DNA of 64,000 nucleotides from Citrobacter tructae. Its GTDB lineage: Bacteria > Pseudomonadota > Gammaproteobacteria > Enterobacterales > Enterobacteriaceae. The stretch lies in the NCBI RefSeq assembly GCF_004684345.1, contig NZ_CP038469.1:496001-560000 (forward strand), read 5' to 3'. Both the position numbers and the translations under genes were made by a program. The notes below the pieces were generated by a model. It searched no databases and was not told where the DNA came from. It saw only the letters and a program-made list of their open reading frames with translations. Shown in pieces: positions 17,642 through 25,249 of this stretch; position 1 is the first letter of the stretch; every line of letters begins with the position of its first letter.

Positions 17642-18354
17642 GCGAGCCGCTGCTGGAGTTTCGTGAGGTTGACGTGTTTTACGGCGTGATTCAGGCGCTT
17701 AAACAGGTTTCATTGCAGGTGAATAAAGGCGAAACCGTGTCGCTGATAGGTGCTAACGGCGCGGGCAAGTCGACGCTGCTGATGTCGATTTTCGGTCAGC
17801 CGAGGGTGCGAAGCGGGCAAATTTTATTTACGGGTGAGGATATCAGCCATCAGTCGACCCATTTTGTCGCCTCGGCGGGAATCGCTCAGGCACCGGAAGG
17901 GCGGCGAATCTTCCCCGATATGACCGTGGAGGAAAACCTATTGATGGGGACAATTCCAATCGGTAACAAATATGCAGCCGAAGACCTGCAAAGCATGTTC
18001 GACCTTTTCCCACGTTTAAAGGAGCGGCGCAAGCAGCGCGCGATGACCATGTCCGGTGGCGAGCAGCAAATGCTGGCGATTGCCAGGGCGTTGATGAGCC
18101 GACCCAAGCTCCTGTTGTTGGATGAACCCAGCCTGGGACTGGCACCGATTGTGGTGAAGCAGATCTTTCAAACTCTGCGCGAGCTGGCACGTAACGGGAT
18201 GACCATCTTTCTGGTCGAACAGAATGCCCATCATGCGCTGAAGCTCTCGGATCGGGGTTACGTGATGGTGAATGGTCAAATTCGACTTAGCGGTAGCGGT
18301 GAAGAACTGCTGGGCAACGAGGATGTGCGGAAAGCGTATTTGGGCGGTATATGA
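17638..18354 (+). CDS. Amino acid ABC transporter ATPase (LivF family)
   Basis: This 238-residue ABC ATPase has Walker A GANGAGKST, signature MSGGEQQM, Walker B LLLLDEPSLGLAP and switch histidine VEQNAHHA, all standard for LivF. It is the last gene of the operon. No strong hairpin follows it on the plus strand before the oppositely oriented tRNA-Asn terminator at 18430. Confidence 0.92.
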   Translation: MSEPLLEFREVDVFYGVIQALKQVSLQVNKGETVSLIGANGAGKSTLLMSIFGQPRVRSGQILFTGEDISHQSTHFVASAGIAQAPEGRRIFPDMTVEENLLMGTIPIGNKYAAEDLQSMFDLFPRLKERRKQRAMTMSGGEQQMLAIARALMSRPKLLLLDEPSLGLAPIVVKQIFQTLRELARNGMTIFLVEQNAHHALKLSDRGYVMVNGQIRLSGSGEELLGNEDVRKAYLGGI

Positions 18355-18429
18355 GTGTGTCGGTTAAAGCCGTAGTAAGGGGCTCCATTTTCTCAACGAA
18401 CCGTGAGGCCCACCAAAACAATGGAGATC

Positions 18430-18464
18430 AAAAAACCCGGCAATCCTTTGCAGGATAACCGGGT
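18430..18464 (-). terminator. Terminator downstream of the first tRNA-Asn
   Basis: Read on the minus strand, an ACCCGG / CCGGGT stem with inner pairing across the TCCT..AGGA segment runs directly into six T residues. It lies about 65 bases past the tRNA 3' end. Confidence 0.75.
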
Positions 18465-18527
18465 AAAGATAATTTCTTATTTTTTACAACGTTCCCGGAC
18501 TCACTGGGATGTCCCGAAACTAAAATT

Positions 18528-18603
18528 TGGCTCCTCTGACTGGACTCGAACCAGTGACATACGGATTAACAGTCCGCCGTTCTACCGACTGAACTACAGA
18601 GGA
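18528..18603 (-). tRNA. asnV: tRNA-Asn (anticodon GTT), copy 1
   Basis: The 76-base gene encodes its own CCA end and reads TCCTCTGTAGTTCAGTCGGT at the 5' end. The anticodon arm contains CTGTTAATC (anticodon GTT) and the T arm contains GGTTCGAGTC. It is identical over its full length to the copies at 38477 and 40300. Its position between erfK and nac corresponds to asnV of E. coli. The TCAGAGGAGCCA 3' end is the known integration target of asn-tRNA-specific integrases. Confidence 0.98.
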
Positions 18604-18621
18604 ATCGTTTGAACGAGGCGC

Positions 18622-18650
18622 ATATTAGCGAGGGGGGCAGGGGTTGTCAA
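18622..18650 (-). promoter_or_regulatory. Sigma-70 promoter of tRNA-Asn copy 1
   Basis: On the minus strand TTGACA (18645-18650) and TAATAT (18622-18627) are separated by 17 bases. They are followed by a GC-rich discriminator and the tRNA 19 bases further on. Confidence 0.85.
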
Positions 18651-18858
18651 AGGGGGAAATGCATTTGTGAGTTTGTTTGCTGACAAAAACAACAAAGCGG
18701 CGATCTTTCCATCTTTTTAGGTTCTTGCCCTATTCTGGTGCGCCACTACCTGCGGTGGGGCAGGGAGAAAACGGATGACAGGGTAAAGAATATAGATTAT
18801 TGACCTCCTGCCCTTATTTTACGGGCACTGAGTGTAGCGACTCGAATCAAATCGAAAC
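18651..18858. other. Non-coding region upstream of nac
   Basis: About 200 bases between the divergent tRNA promoter and the nac sigma-54 promoter. An imperfect GC-rich dyad around 18738-18760 (GCGCCAC .. GTGGGGC) lies at the distance expected for an enhancer site, but its spacing does not fit NtrC. I see no gene here. Confidence 0.4.
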
Positions 18859-18874
18859 TGGCAAGCATCTTGCA
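18859..18874 (+). promoter_or_regulatory. Sigma-54 promoter of nac
   Basis: TGGCAAGCATCTTGCA fits the -24/-12 consensus with the GG-GC spacing of exactly ten bases. Transcription would begin near 18886, about 43 bases before the nac ATG. nac is known to be transcribed by sigma-54 RNA polymerase under NtrC in Klebsiella and E. coli. Confidence 0.85.
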
Positions 18875-18928
18875 ACCCTGATTCACATGACTGCCAGCAT
18901 GGGTTCTGGTATTCCGACAGGAGGCAAG

Positions 18929-19846
18929 ATGAACTTCAGACGACTGAAATACTTCGTAAAAATCGTCGATATTGGTAGCCTGACCCAGGCAGCGGAAGTG
19001 TTGCATATCGCGCAACCCGCGCTGAGTCAGCAGGTTGCCACGTTGGAAGGTGAGCTGGATCAACAGCTGCTGATTCGTACTAAGCGCGGCGTCACCCCTA
19101 CAGAAGCTGGAAAGATGCTTTATACCCATGCCCGCATGATTTTGCGCCAGTGCGAACAGGCGCAACTTGCGGTCAGTAATATCGGGCAGACCTTAAGCGG
19201 GCAGGTGTCTATTGGCCTTGCGCCCGGGACAGCGGCGTCATCCATCACCATGCCGTTATTACAGGCTGTGCGCGCTGAACTTCCAGAGGTGTTGATCTAC
19301 TTGCATGAGAACAGTGGGGCGGTGCTGAACGATAAGCTGCTCAGTGGACAGCTTGATATGGCCGTACTCTACGAACGTTCTCCGATCGCAGGCATTACCA
19401 GCCAACCGTTGTTAAAAGAGGATCTTTTCCTTGTCGGAACACGAGATTGCCCAGGGCAAAGTGTTGATTTAACTGCGGTAGCCCAGATGAATTTGTTTCT
19501 TCCGCGAGATTACAGTGCGGTGCGTTTGCGTGTAGACGAAGCCTTTTCATTGCGTCGCTTAACGGCCAAGGTGATTGGGGAAATTGAATCTATCTCTACC
19601 CTAACTGCTGCGATTGCCAGTGGCATGGGGGTGACCGTTTTGCCGGAGTCGGCGGCGCGTTCGTTATGCAATGCGGCAAATGGCTGGATGGCGCGAATTA
19701 CCACGCCGTCGATGAGTCTGCCATTATCGTTGAATGTGTCGGCCAGAGGCAGTTTGTCGCCTCAGGCACAGGCGGTGAAAGAGATTCTGCTGTCGTTGGT
19801 CAGCTGTCCAGCACTGGAAAACCGTGAGCTGCAGTTGGTTAGCTAA
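18929..19846 (+). CDS. nac: Nitrogen assimilation control protein Nac (LysR family)
   Basis: Nac is a LysR-type regulator that couples NtrC-activated conditions to sigma-70 promoters, for example activating genes for poor nitrogen sources. The 305-residue length from the ATG at 18929 equals E. coli Nac; the open frame continues upstream but lacks support, while GGAGG sits directly before this ATG. The N-terminal winged helix (MNFRRLKYFVKIVD, then AAEVLHIAQPALSQQVATLE) is the LysR DNA-binding domain, and the rest is the effector-binding fold. It precedes cbl as in E. coli. Confidence 0.96.
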   Translation: MNFRRLKYFVKIVDIGSLTQAAEVLHIAQPALSQQVATLEGELDQQLLIRTKRGVTPTEAGKMLYTHARMILRQCEQAQLAVSNIGQTLSGQVSIGLAPGTAASSITMPLLQAVRAELPEVLIYLHENSGAVLNDKLLSGQLDMAVLYERSPIAGITSQPLLKEDLFLVGTRDCPGQSVDLTAVAQMNLFLPRDYSAVRLRVDEAFSLRRLTAKVIGEIESISTLTAAIASGMGVTVLPESAARSLCNAANGWMARITTPSMSLPLSLNVSARGSLSPQAQAVKEILLSLVSCPALENRELQLVS

Positions 19847-19848
19847 AC

Positions 19849-19880
19849 CTTATTCCGTGCAGGAATAAGATGCAGGTTTT
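19849..19880 (+). terminator. Terminator after nac
   Basis: An 8-bp perfect stem (CTTATTCC / GGAATAAG, 5-base loop) lies two bases past the nac stop. An AGGTTTTT run follows a few bases later. The T run is slightly displaced, so termination may be partial. Confidence 0.55.
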
Positions 19881-19947
19881 TATTATTTGTTATGCCGGGC
19901 ATCAGACTTTAACAATAGCGTAATGTCTGATGTATCCGGAGCCTAGA

Positions 19948-20901
19948 GTGAATTTCCAGCAACTTAAAATAATCCGTGAGGCGGCGCGTCAGGATTACAA
20001 CCTGACGGAAGTCGCGAATATTCTTTATACCTCGCAATCGGGGGTAAGCCGCCATATTCGCGAGCTTGAAGACGAGCTTGGTATCGAGATTTTTATCCGC
20101 CGCGGTAAACGTCTGCTTGGCATGACTGAGCCTGGTAAAGCTTTGCTGGTTATCGCTGAGCGCATTCTTAATGAAGCCAGTAATGTTCGCCGACTTGCCG
20201 ATTTGTTTACCAATGACACTTCCGGAGTGCTGACAATTGCCACCACCCATACCCAGGCTCGTTATAGTCTGCCTGCGGTGATTAAAGCATTTCGCGAACT
20301 CTTCCCAGAGGTTCGCCTGGAGTTAATTCAGGGAACGCCGCAGGAAATCGACGCACTATTGCAAAATGGTGGGGCAGATATTGGCATTGCCAGCGAGCGG
20401 TTAAGCAACGATCCTCTGCTGGTGGCTTTTCCCTGGTTTCGTTGGCATCACAGCCTGCTCGTGCCTAATGACCATCCATTAGTTCTGACGTCCCCGCTGA
20501 CGCTGGAGGCTATTGCTCGCTGGCCGTTAATTACTTATCGTCAGGGCATTACCGGGCGTTCACGTATTGATGAGGCATTTACCCGTAAAGGGTTACTGCC
20601 GGATATTATCCTCAGTGCGCAGGACTCTGATGTTATCAAGACCTATGTTGTGCTGGGGCTGGGAATCGGTTTGGTGGCGGAGCAATCCAGCGGCGAGCAG
20701 GAGGAGGGGACGCTAATCCGTCTTGATACCCGACATTTATTTGACGCCAATACCGTCTGGCTTGGCCTGAAGCGCGGTCAATTGCAGCGCAATTACGTGT
20801 GGCGATTCATTGAATTATGCAATGCCGGATTATCCGTAGAGGAGATCAAGCGACAGGCAATGGAGCCAGATGATGAAGTGATGATTGATTATCAGATATA
20901 A
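19948..20901 (+). CDS. cbl: LysR-type regulator Cbl (CysB-like)
   Basis: Cbl controls genes for sulfur scavenging from sulfonates (ssu, tau) together with CysB. I take the GTG at 19948 as the start because it gives MNFQQLKIIREAARQ, matching E. coli Cbl, and about 317 residues. An upstream in-frame ATG at 19930 would add six residues. The winged helix spans residues 1-60 (VANILYTSQSGVSRHIRELE), and the C-terminal domain is full length. Confidence 0.95.
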   Translation: MNFQQLKIIREAARQDYNLTEVANILYTSQSGVSRHIRELEDELGIEIFIRRGKRLLGMTEPGKALLVIAERILNEASNVRRLADLFTNDTSGVLTIATTHTQARYSLPAVIKAFRELFPEVRLELIQGTPQEIDALLQNGGADIGIASERLSNDPLLVAFPWFRWHHSLLVPNDHPLVLTSPLTLEAIARWPLITYRQGITGRSRIDEAFTRKGLLPDIILSAQDSDVIKTYVVLGLGIGLVAEQSSGEQEEGTLIRLDTRHLFDANTVWLGLKRGQLQRNYVWRFIELCNAGLSVEEIKRQAMEPDDEVMIDYQI

Positions 20902-21093
20902 AGCAAAATCCTGCTTAGAGCCTATTCCATTAGGACTATTTTGCTTGCCATTTCGAACCCTGGCAGTGCTCAGAATCCTCACGTACTACGTGTACGCTCC
21001 GGTTCTTCCGCGCTTGAGTCAGTAAAATCAGCCCGGGTAATTTGGAATTGATTAAGTAATAATGTTCTATGGAATAAGACAACAGTTGGTTTT
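20902..21093. other. Intergenic segment between cbl and the FabH-like gene
   Basis: These 190 bases hold no convincing gene. They contain two short near-palindromes (CCTATTCCATTAGG near 20920 and CACGTACTACGTG near 20980). The sequence looks like a dispersed enterobacterial intergenic element rather than a promoter. Any promoter for the downstream eight-gene cluster must lie here, but no clear -35/-10 pair stands out. Confidence 0.4.
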
Positions 21094-22101
21094 ATGGAAA
21101 AAACACACTCTGACTCGCCTGTCACAAAGTGCAAGATTATCGCGACAGGAATTGCCTTACCGTCAACGTGCGTCACCTCTGCCGAACTGGATAGCAGATT
21201 CGGCAAAGCGGTGGGTTATGTGGAAAAACGTTGTGGTATTGTTCATCGTTATCACGCCTCTTTGCACGACAGCCAGGCGGGACTGGCGGCACAGGCGCTA
21301 CATCAGGCGCTAAAAGCGGGTAGCCTCGCCCCCTCTTCAATTGATTTGTTGATTTGCGCCTCTGCGGTAGCTGTACAGGCGTTACCGTGCAGCGCCATTC
21401 ATATTCTGAAAGCCGCAGGCATGCCGTCCGGCGTGGCAGGCTTTGATATTAACAGTAGCTGCGTTAGCTTTATCTCGGCGCTGGAAGTGGCCGCTGGACT
21501 GCTGAACAGTGGCGCTTACCGACGTATCGCCATTGTTTCTGCCGATCTGGCGTCGCGCGGCATCGACTGGAATCACGAAGAATCTTCACTTATTTTCGGC
21601 GATGGCGCGGCATGTGCGATTGTCGAACGTGGCAACGGGCGCAGCGGTATTGTCGCCAGTCTGATTGAGATGTACCCCGATGGCAGCGAGTTATGTGAAA
21701 TTCGCGCGGGTGGCACACGCTGTAATCCGCGTGCAGGTATGGCTGAAAACGATTTCTTGTTTCATATGCAGGGCTATTCCTTGTTTCGTTACGCCTCTTC
21801 GCTAATTGAAGACTATTTCGCCCGGCTGTTGCAAAAAAGCGGCCTGACGCTGGCAGATATTGCGACTGTAGTGCCGCATCAGGCGAGCCATCTTTCCCTT
21901 GAACATATGCGCAAACGTCTGCATGTCCCGGCCGCGACAATGGTAGATATTTATCGTCATTATGGTAACCAGGTTGCCGCTTCGATCCCAACGGCGCTGC
22001 ATGAAGCCGTTAACAGCGGTCGGTTTACGCCTGGCAACCCGGTGATGCTGATAGGCACAGCAGCCGGTCTGACGCTGGCTGGTATGGTATTACTGCCATG
22101 A
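21094..22101 (+). CDS. 3-oxoacyl-ACP synthase III-like condensing enzyme
   Basis: This 335-residue protein has the thiolase fold of the FabH family. The catalytic triad is visible: Cys123 in NSSCVSF, His262 in VPHQASH and Asn292 in YGNQVAAS. FabH enzymes condense an acyl-CoA with malonyl-ACP. Here the enzyme is the first of eight coupled genes and is probably a pathway-specific homologue rather than the housekeeping FabH, which lies in the fab cluster elsewhere. The acyl substrate is unknown, and no acyl carrier protein gene is present in the cluster. The ATG has only a weak ribosome site. It overlaps the next gene by ATGA. Confidence 0.85.
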   Translation: MEKTHSDSPVTKCKIIATGIALPSTCVTSAELDSRFGKAVGYVEKRCGIVHRYHASLHDSQAGLAAQALHQALKAGSLAPSSIDLLICASAVAVQALPCSAIHILKAAGMPSGVAGFDINSSCVSFISALEVAAGLLNSGAYRRIAIVSADLASRGIDWNHEESSLIFGDGAACAIVERGNGRSGIVASLIEMYPDGSELCEIRAGGTRCNPRAGMAENDFLFHMQGYSLFRYASSLIEDYFARLLQKSGLTLADIATVVPHQASHLSLEHMRKRLHVPAATMVDIYRHYGNQVAASIPTALHEAVNSGRFTPGNPVMLIGTAAGLTLAGMVLLP

Positions 22102-23114
22102 AAGTTCTGGTGACTGGCGCAACCAGCGGCCTCGGACGCAACGCGGCGCAATATTTGCTGGAAAACGGCCATCAGGTCGTGGCGACGGGACGTAATCAAC
22201 GGGTGGGCGAACAACTGGCGCAGGCCGGCGCGCATTTTATCCCGCTGGATCTGACGCAAGCCCATCAAAATGACTGTATTCGGTTAATGACCGGCTGTGA
22301 CGCGGTGTGGCACTGCGCCGCCAAATCCTCGCCCTGGGGCAAACAGGCGGAATTTTTCCTCGCCAATGTGCTGGCAACCCGCGTGTTGGCGCAGGCCGCC
22401 GGACGTGCCCAGATACCGCGCTTTATCCATATTTCGACCCCTGCCGTCTACTTTGATTTTCAGCATCATTACGTTCTGCCGGAAAGCTACCGTGCGCGCG
22501 CTTTTTCCAGCCATTACGCCAACAGCAAATTTCAGGCGGAGCAGGAAATTAGCGGCGCCGTCACCCGTTTCCCCGCCACCACTTTTGTGCTACTGCGACC
22601 TCGTGGTTTGTTTGGTCCGCACGATAACACCATCGTTCCACGCATATTGCAGCAACTGCAGCGCGGTGGTGGGGTGTTGCGTTTGCCGCGTGGCGGCGAG
22701 ACGCTACTGGATTTAACCTTTGTTCTAAACGTGGTCCACGCGATGGAACTGGCGACACGTATACCGTCACTGCCTTCCGGCAGTGTGTATAACGTGACGA
22801 ACCATCAGCCACAGCGACTGGTCGCTATGCTGGAGACGCTACTGCGTCAGCAACTGCAACTGAGTTATCGCGTTAAAGCGGTGCCCTGGCCGCTGCTGTC
22901 ACTGGTTGCGCGCGGCATGGAACTGGCAGGGAAATGCCTCGACAGGGAACCTCCTGTCACCCGCTACAGTGCGGGAACCCTGAGTTTTGATATGACGTTG
23001 AGCGCGGAAAAAGCAATTAATGAGCTGGGATATCGACCCCGGTTTTCGATAGCGGAAGGGATCGCATTAACCGGTGAGTGGCTGAGGGAACATGGCAAAA
23101 ATCAGCGAATTTGA
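22098..23114 (+). CDS. NAD(P)-dependent epimerase/dehydratase family protein (extended SDR), first copy
   Basis: This 338-residue extended short-chain dehydrogenase resembles 3-beta-hydroxysteroid dehydrogenases. The nucleotide-binding motif TGATSGLG is at residues 6-13, the active-site serine region is HISTPAVYF, and the catalytic pair is Tyr140/Lys144 in HYANSKF. The SPWG motif near residue 78 recurs in the second SDR of this cluster, so the two look like paralogues. A plausible role is reduction of the beta-keto product of the upstream condensing enzyme; that is inference from order. It overlaps its neighbours by 4 and 23 bases. Confidence 0.82.
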   Translation: MKVLVTGATSGLGRNAAQYLLENGHQVVATGRNQRVGEQLAQAGAHFIPLDLTQAHQNDCIRLMTGCDAVWHCAAKSSPWGKQAEFFLANVLATRVLAQAAGRAQIPRFIHISTPAVYFDFQHHYVLPESYRARAFSSHYANSKFQAEQEISGAVTRFPATTFVLLRPRGLFGPHDNTIVPRILQQLQRGGGVLRLPRGGETLLDLTFVLNVVHAMELATRIPSLPSGSVYNVTNHQPQRLVAMLETLLRQQLQLSYRVKAVPWPLLSLVARGMELAGKCLDREPPVTRYSAGTLSFDMTLSAEKAINELGYRPRFSIAEGIALTGEWLREHGKNQRI

Positions 23115-23898
23115 AGTAGGTTACTGCACGCACATTGGCTGTATGGCGGTAAAAGGTGCTGGGTTTCGGGTGTGTAAATTTCCGGCGCGCGCCTGGCTGC
23201 TGGAAGTCGGCGATCGCTGCTGGTTATGGGATACAGGATATTCCTCATGGTTTGAACACTTCACCCGTTCTGGAATTTTCCGCGTCTACCGCCACCTTAC
23301 ACCGGTCTATTTCGACGAGAAACAATCGCTGGTGAATCAACTGGATGCGCACGGGCTGGCTGGCAAGGATATCGACGGCATTATTCTTTCGCATTTTCAT
23401 GCCGATCATATTGCCGGACTGCGTGATTTCCCTGATGTTGCCTGTATCTGTTCCGGGGAAGGGTGGCAACATGTGCGCACACTGCGTGGGCTGGCGGCGT
23501 TACGCGAAGCGTTTATTCCGGGATTGATCCCCTCTGGTTTTGAATCCTCATTACGCTTTATTGAAAGCTTCGACACCCTGACGCTCCCCACCGCGTTGGC
23601 GCCGTTTGCACGGGGCTATTTGCTGCCCGACAGCGACGGGCAAATCATATTGGTCGATCTTCCCGGGCATGCGGCGGGCCATATCGGTGCGTTTGTGCTG
23701 ACGGATGAGGGCTGGGTGTTACTGGCAGGCGATGCTGCGTGGGCCCCTGCTAACTATCAGGAATTGCGCGGTCCATCGCGTCTGGCCAATCTGGTATTGA
23801 CCGATTCTGTCGCTTACTGGCGCACCCTTGAGAAAATGAACCAGTTGTGGCGAGCGGGTGATGTGGCGATTCGATTATGTCACGAGGGGGATTTGTGA
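23092..23898 (+). CDS. Metallo-beta-lactamase-fold hydrolase
   Basis: This 268-residue cytoplasmic protein has the binuclear metal motif SHFHADH (His101, His103, Asp105, His106), a later histidine in LPGHAAGH (193-197), the bridging aspartate in LAGDAAW (Asp214) and a terminal histidine in CHEG (264). The order and spacing resemble the lactonase and quorum-quenching branch of the fold. In this cluster it could act as a thioesterase or lactonase releasing or trimming an acyl product, but substrate is not readable from sequence. Its stop forms a GTGA overlap with the next gene. Confidence 0.82.
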   Translation: MAKISEFEVGYCTHIGCMAVKGAGFRVCKFPARAWLLEVGDRCWLWDTGYSSWFEHFTRSGIFRVYRHLTPVYFDEKQSLVNQLDAHGLAGKDIDGIILSHFHADHIAGLRDFPDVACICSGEGWQHVRTLRGLAALREAFIPGLIPSGFESSLRFIESFDTLTLPTALAPFARGYLLPDSDGQIILVDLPGHAAGHIGAFVLTDEGWVLLAGDAAWAPANYQELRGPSRLANLVLTDSVAYWRTLEKMNQLWRAGDVAIRLCHEGDL

Positions 23899-25181
23899 CC
23901 CCGCTGATGACGTTGTGGCGATACTTTCGTGTTCGCCAGCTACGCTTTACCGAACGCGAAAAACTGCATGCGTGGCAGGAAAAAAAACTGCGCATGTTTC
24001 GGCGTAAGGTGTTGAGCAACAGCCCGTGGTTCCGGCGCTGGGTTTCTCTGCCGTTTGAGCAATGGCCGCTGATGGATAAAGCGCTGATGATGACCCATTT
24101 TGATGAGATGAACACTGCGGGGTTGCGCCAACAGGAGCTGATGGCGTGCGCGCTGAGCAGCGAGCGCAGCCGTGATTTTAAGCCGAAGGTCGGCCGGTTC
24201 AGCGTTGGGTTGTCGTCGGGCAGTTCCGGCAGACGTGGGTTGTTTGTTGTCAGTCCACGGGAGCAACAAATTTGGGCGGCTGGCGTGCTGGCGAAAGCGC
24301 TGCCAGAGGGGCTGTTTGCCGGCGAGCGCGTCGCGCTATTTCTGCGGGCAGATAACCATCTCTATCATAGCGTCAACAACCGCTGGTTGAGCCTGGCATT
24401 CTACGATCTGTTTGCACCGTTTCGACAGCAGTTGCCGCGCCTTGAGCAGCAATCACCCACGCTGATTGTGGCTCCGGCTCAGGTGTTGCGCGCGTTGGCG
24501 CTGGCGGTGATGGCGGGGGAATTGTCGCTGAATGTTAAAAAGGTGATTTCAGTGGCGGAAGTGCTGGACGCGCAGGATCGCGCCCTGTTACAGCAGGTGT
24601 TTGGCGACGTAGGTGAAATCTATCAGGCCACTGAAGGTTTTCTTGCAGCAACCTGTCGCTGCGGCACGTTGCATCTGAATGAAGAGTTTCTTTATATCGA
24701 GCCAGAGTGGCTGGACGAGCGGCGTTTTGTACCGATTATTACCGATTTCACCCGCACCACTCAGCCGATTGTACGTTACCGGCTGGACGATGTGTTGGTC
24801 TCCAGCGACAAGCCCTGTGCTTGTGGCAGTGCGACGCGCGCGCTTGAACGGATTGAAGGGCGTCAAGATGACCAACTGTTACTGCCGGGCTGCGATGGCA
24901 CTGCGCAGACAGTGTTTGCCGACCCCTGTAGCCGCGTGCTGGCGCAGATGTTGCCCTTGACGGCGGATTATCGGCTGATGCAAATCGCGGCTGGGGATCT
25001 CGAATTGATAGCAGACTGCAACCAAACGGTACTGGAACAGTGCCGGGTTGCGCTGGAACGGTTGTTTACCTGTCAGGGCATCGACACTTCACGTCTTGCC
25101 TGGTCGCTGGTGTCGCAAACGCCGCCGACGCAGTTTGACAGTAAACGTCGGCGAATTATTTGCCAGTGGAGAAGGGAATGA
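23895..25181 (+). CDS. Adenylate-forming enzyme, coenzyme F390 synthetase/PaaK-like
   Basis: The protein belongs to the ANL superfamily, in the clade near coenzyme F390 synthetase and phenylacetate-CoA ligase. The phosphate-binding loop is GLSSGSSGRRG, the A5-type motif is YQATEGF, and the C-terminal part holds RYRLDDVL and LERIEGRQDD. I prefer the GTG at 23895 (428 residues), which overlaps the upstream stop, over an ATG at 23877. It would activate a carboxylic acid as an acyl-adenylate, possibly for transfer to a thiol or amine; the substrate is unknown. Its TGA overlaps a short reading frame at 25178 (ATGA). Confidence 0.8.
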   Translation: MTPLMTLWRYFRVRQLRFTEREKLHAWQEKKLRMFRRKVLSNSPWFRRWVSLPFEQWPLMDKALMMTHFDEMNTAGLRQQELMACALSSERSRDFKPKVGRFSVGLSSGSSGRRGLFVVSPREQQIWAAGVLAKALPEGLFAGERVALFLRADNHLYHSVNNRWLSLAFYDLFAPFRQQLPRLEQQSPTLIVAPAQVLRALALAVMAGELSLNVKKVISVAEVLDAQDRALLQQVFGDVGEIYQATEGFLAATCRCGTLHLNEEFLYIEPEWLDERRFVPIITDFTRTTQPIVRYRLDDVLVSSDKPCACGSATRALERIEGRQDDQLLLPGCDGTAQTVFADPCSRVLAQMLPLTADYRLMQIAAGDLELIADCNQTVLEQCRVALERLFTCQGIDTSRLAWSLVSQTPPTQFDSKRRRIICQWRRE

Positions 25182-25249
25182 CGTTAATTCTACTGTGTTC
25201 GCCCGGCTGCGGTGAGACGCGGTTGCCCACGACAGGAACATTAGGGTGA
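25178..25249 (+). CDS. Possible 23-codon coupling ORF
   Basis: An ATG overlaps the stop of the adenylate-forming enzyme (ATGA), and its own TGA overlaps the GTG start of the next SDR (GTGA). This exactly spans the 64-base gap between two otherwise coupled genes. The predicted peptide begins MTLILLCSPGCGE and has no recognisable domain. It may serve only to carry ribosomes to the weak GTG start downstream, or it may be chance. Nothing but its geometry supports it. Confidence 0.4.
   Translation: MTLILLCSPGCGETRLPTTGTLG

Noticed and set aside
18738..18760. GC-rich dyad upstream of nac as an NtrC site
   Set aside because: The arms match poorly and the spacing is wrong for the 17-bp NtrC consensus; kept only as an unexplained dyad.
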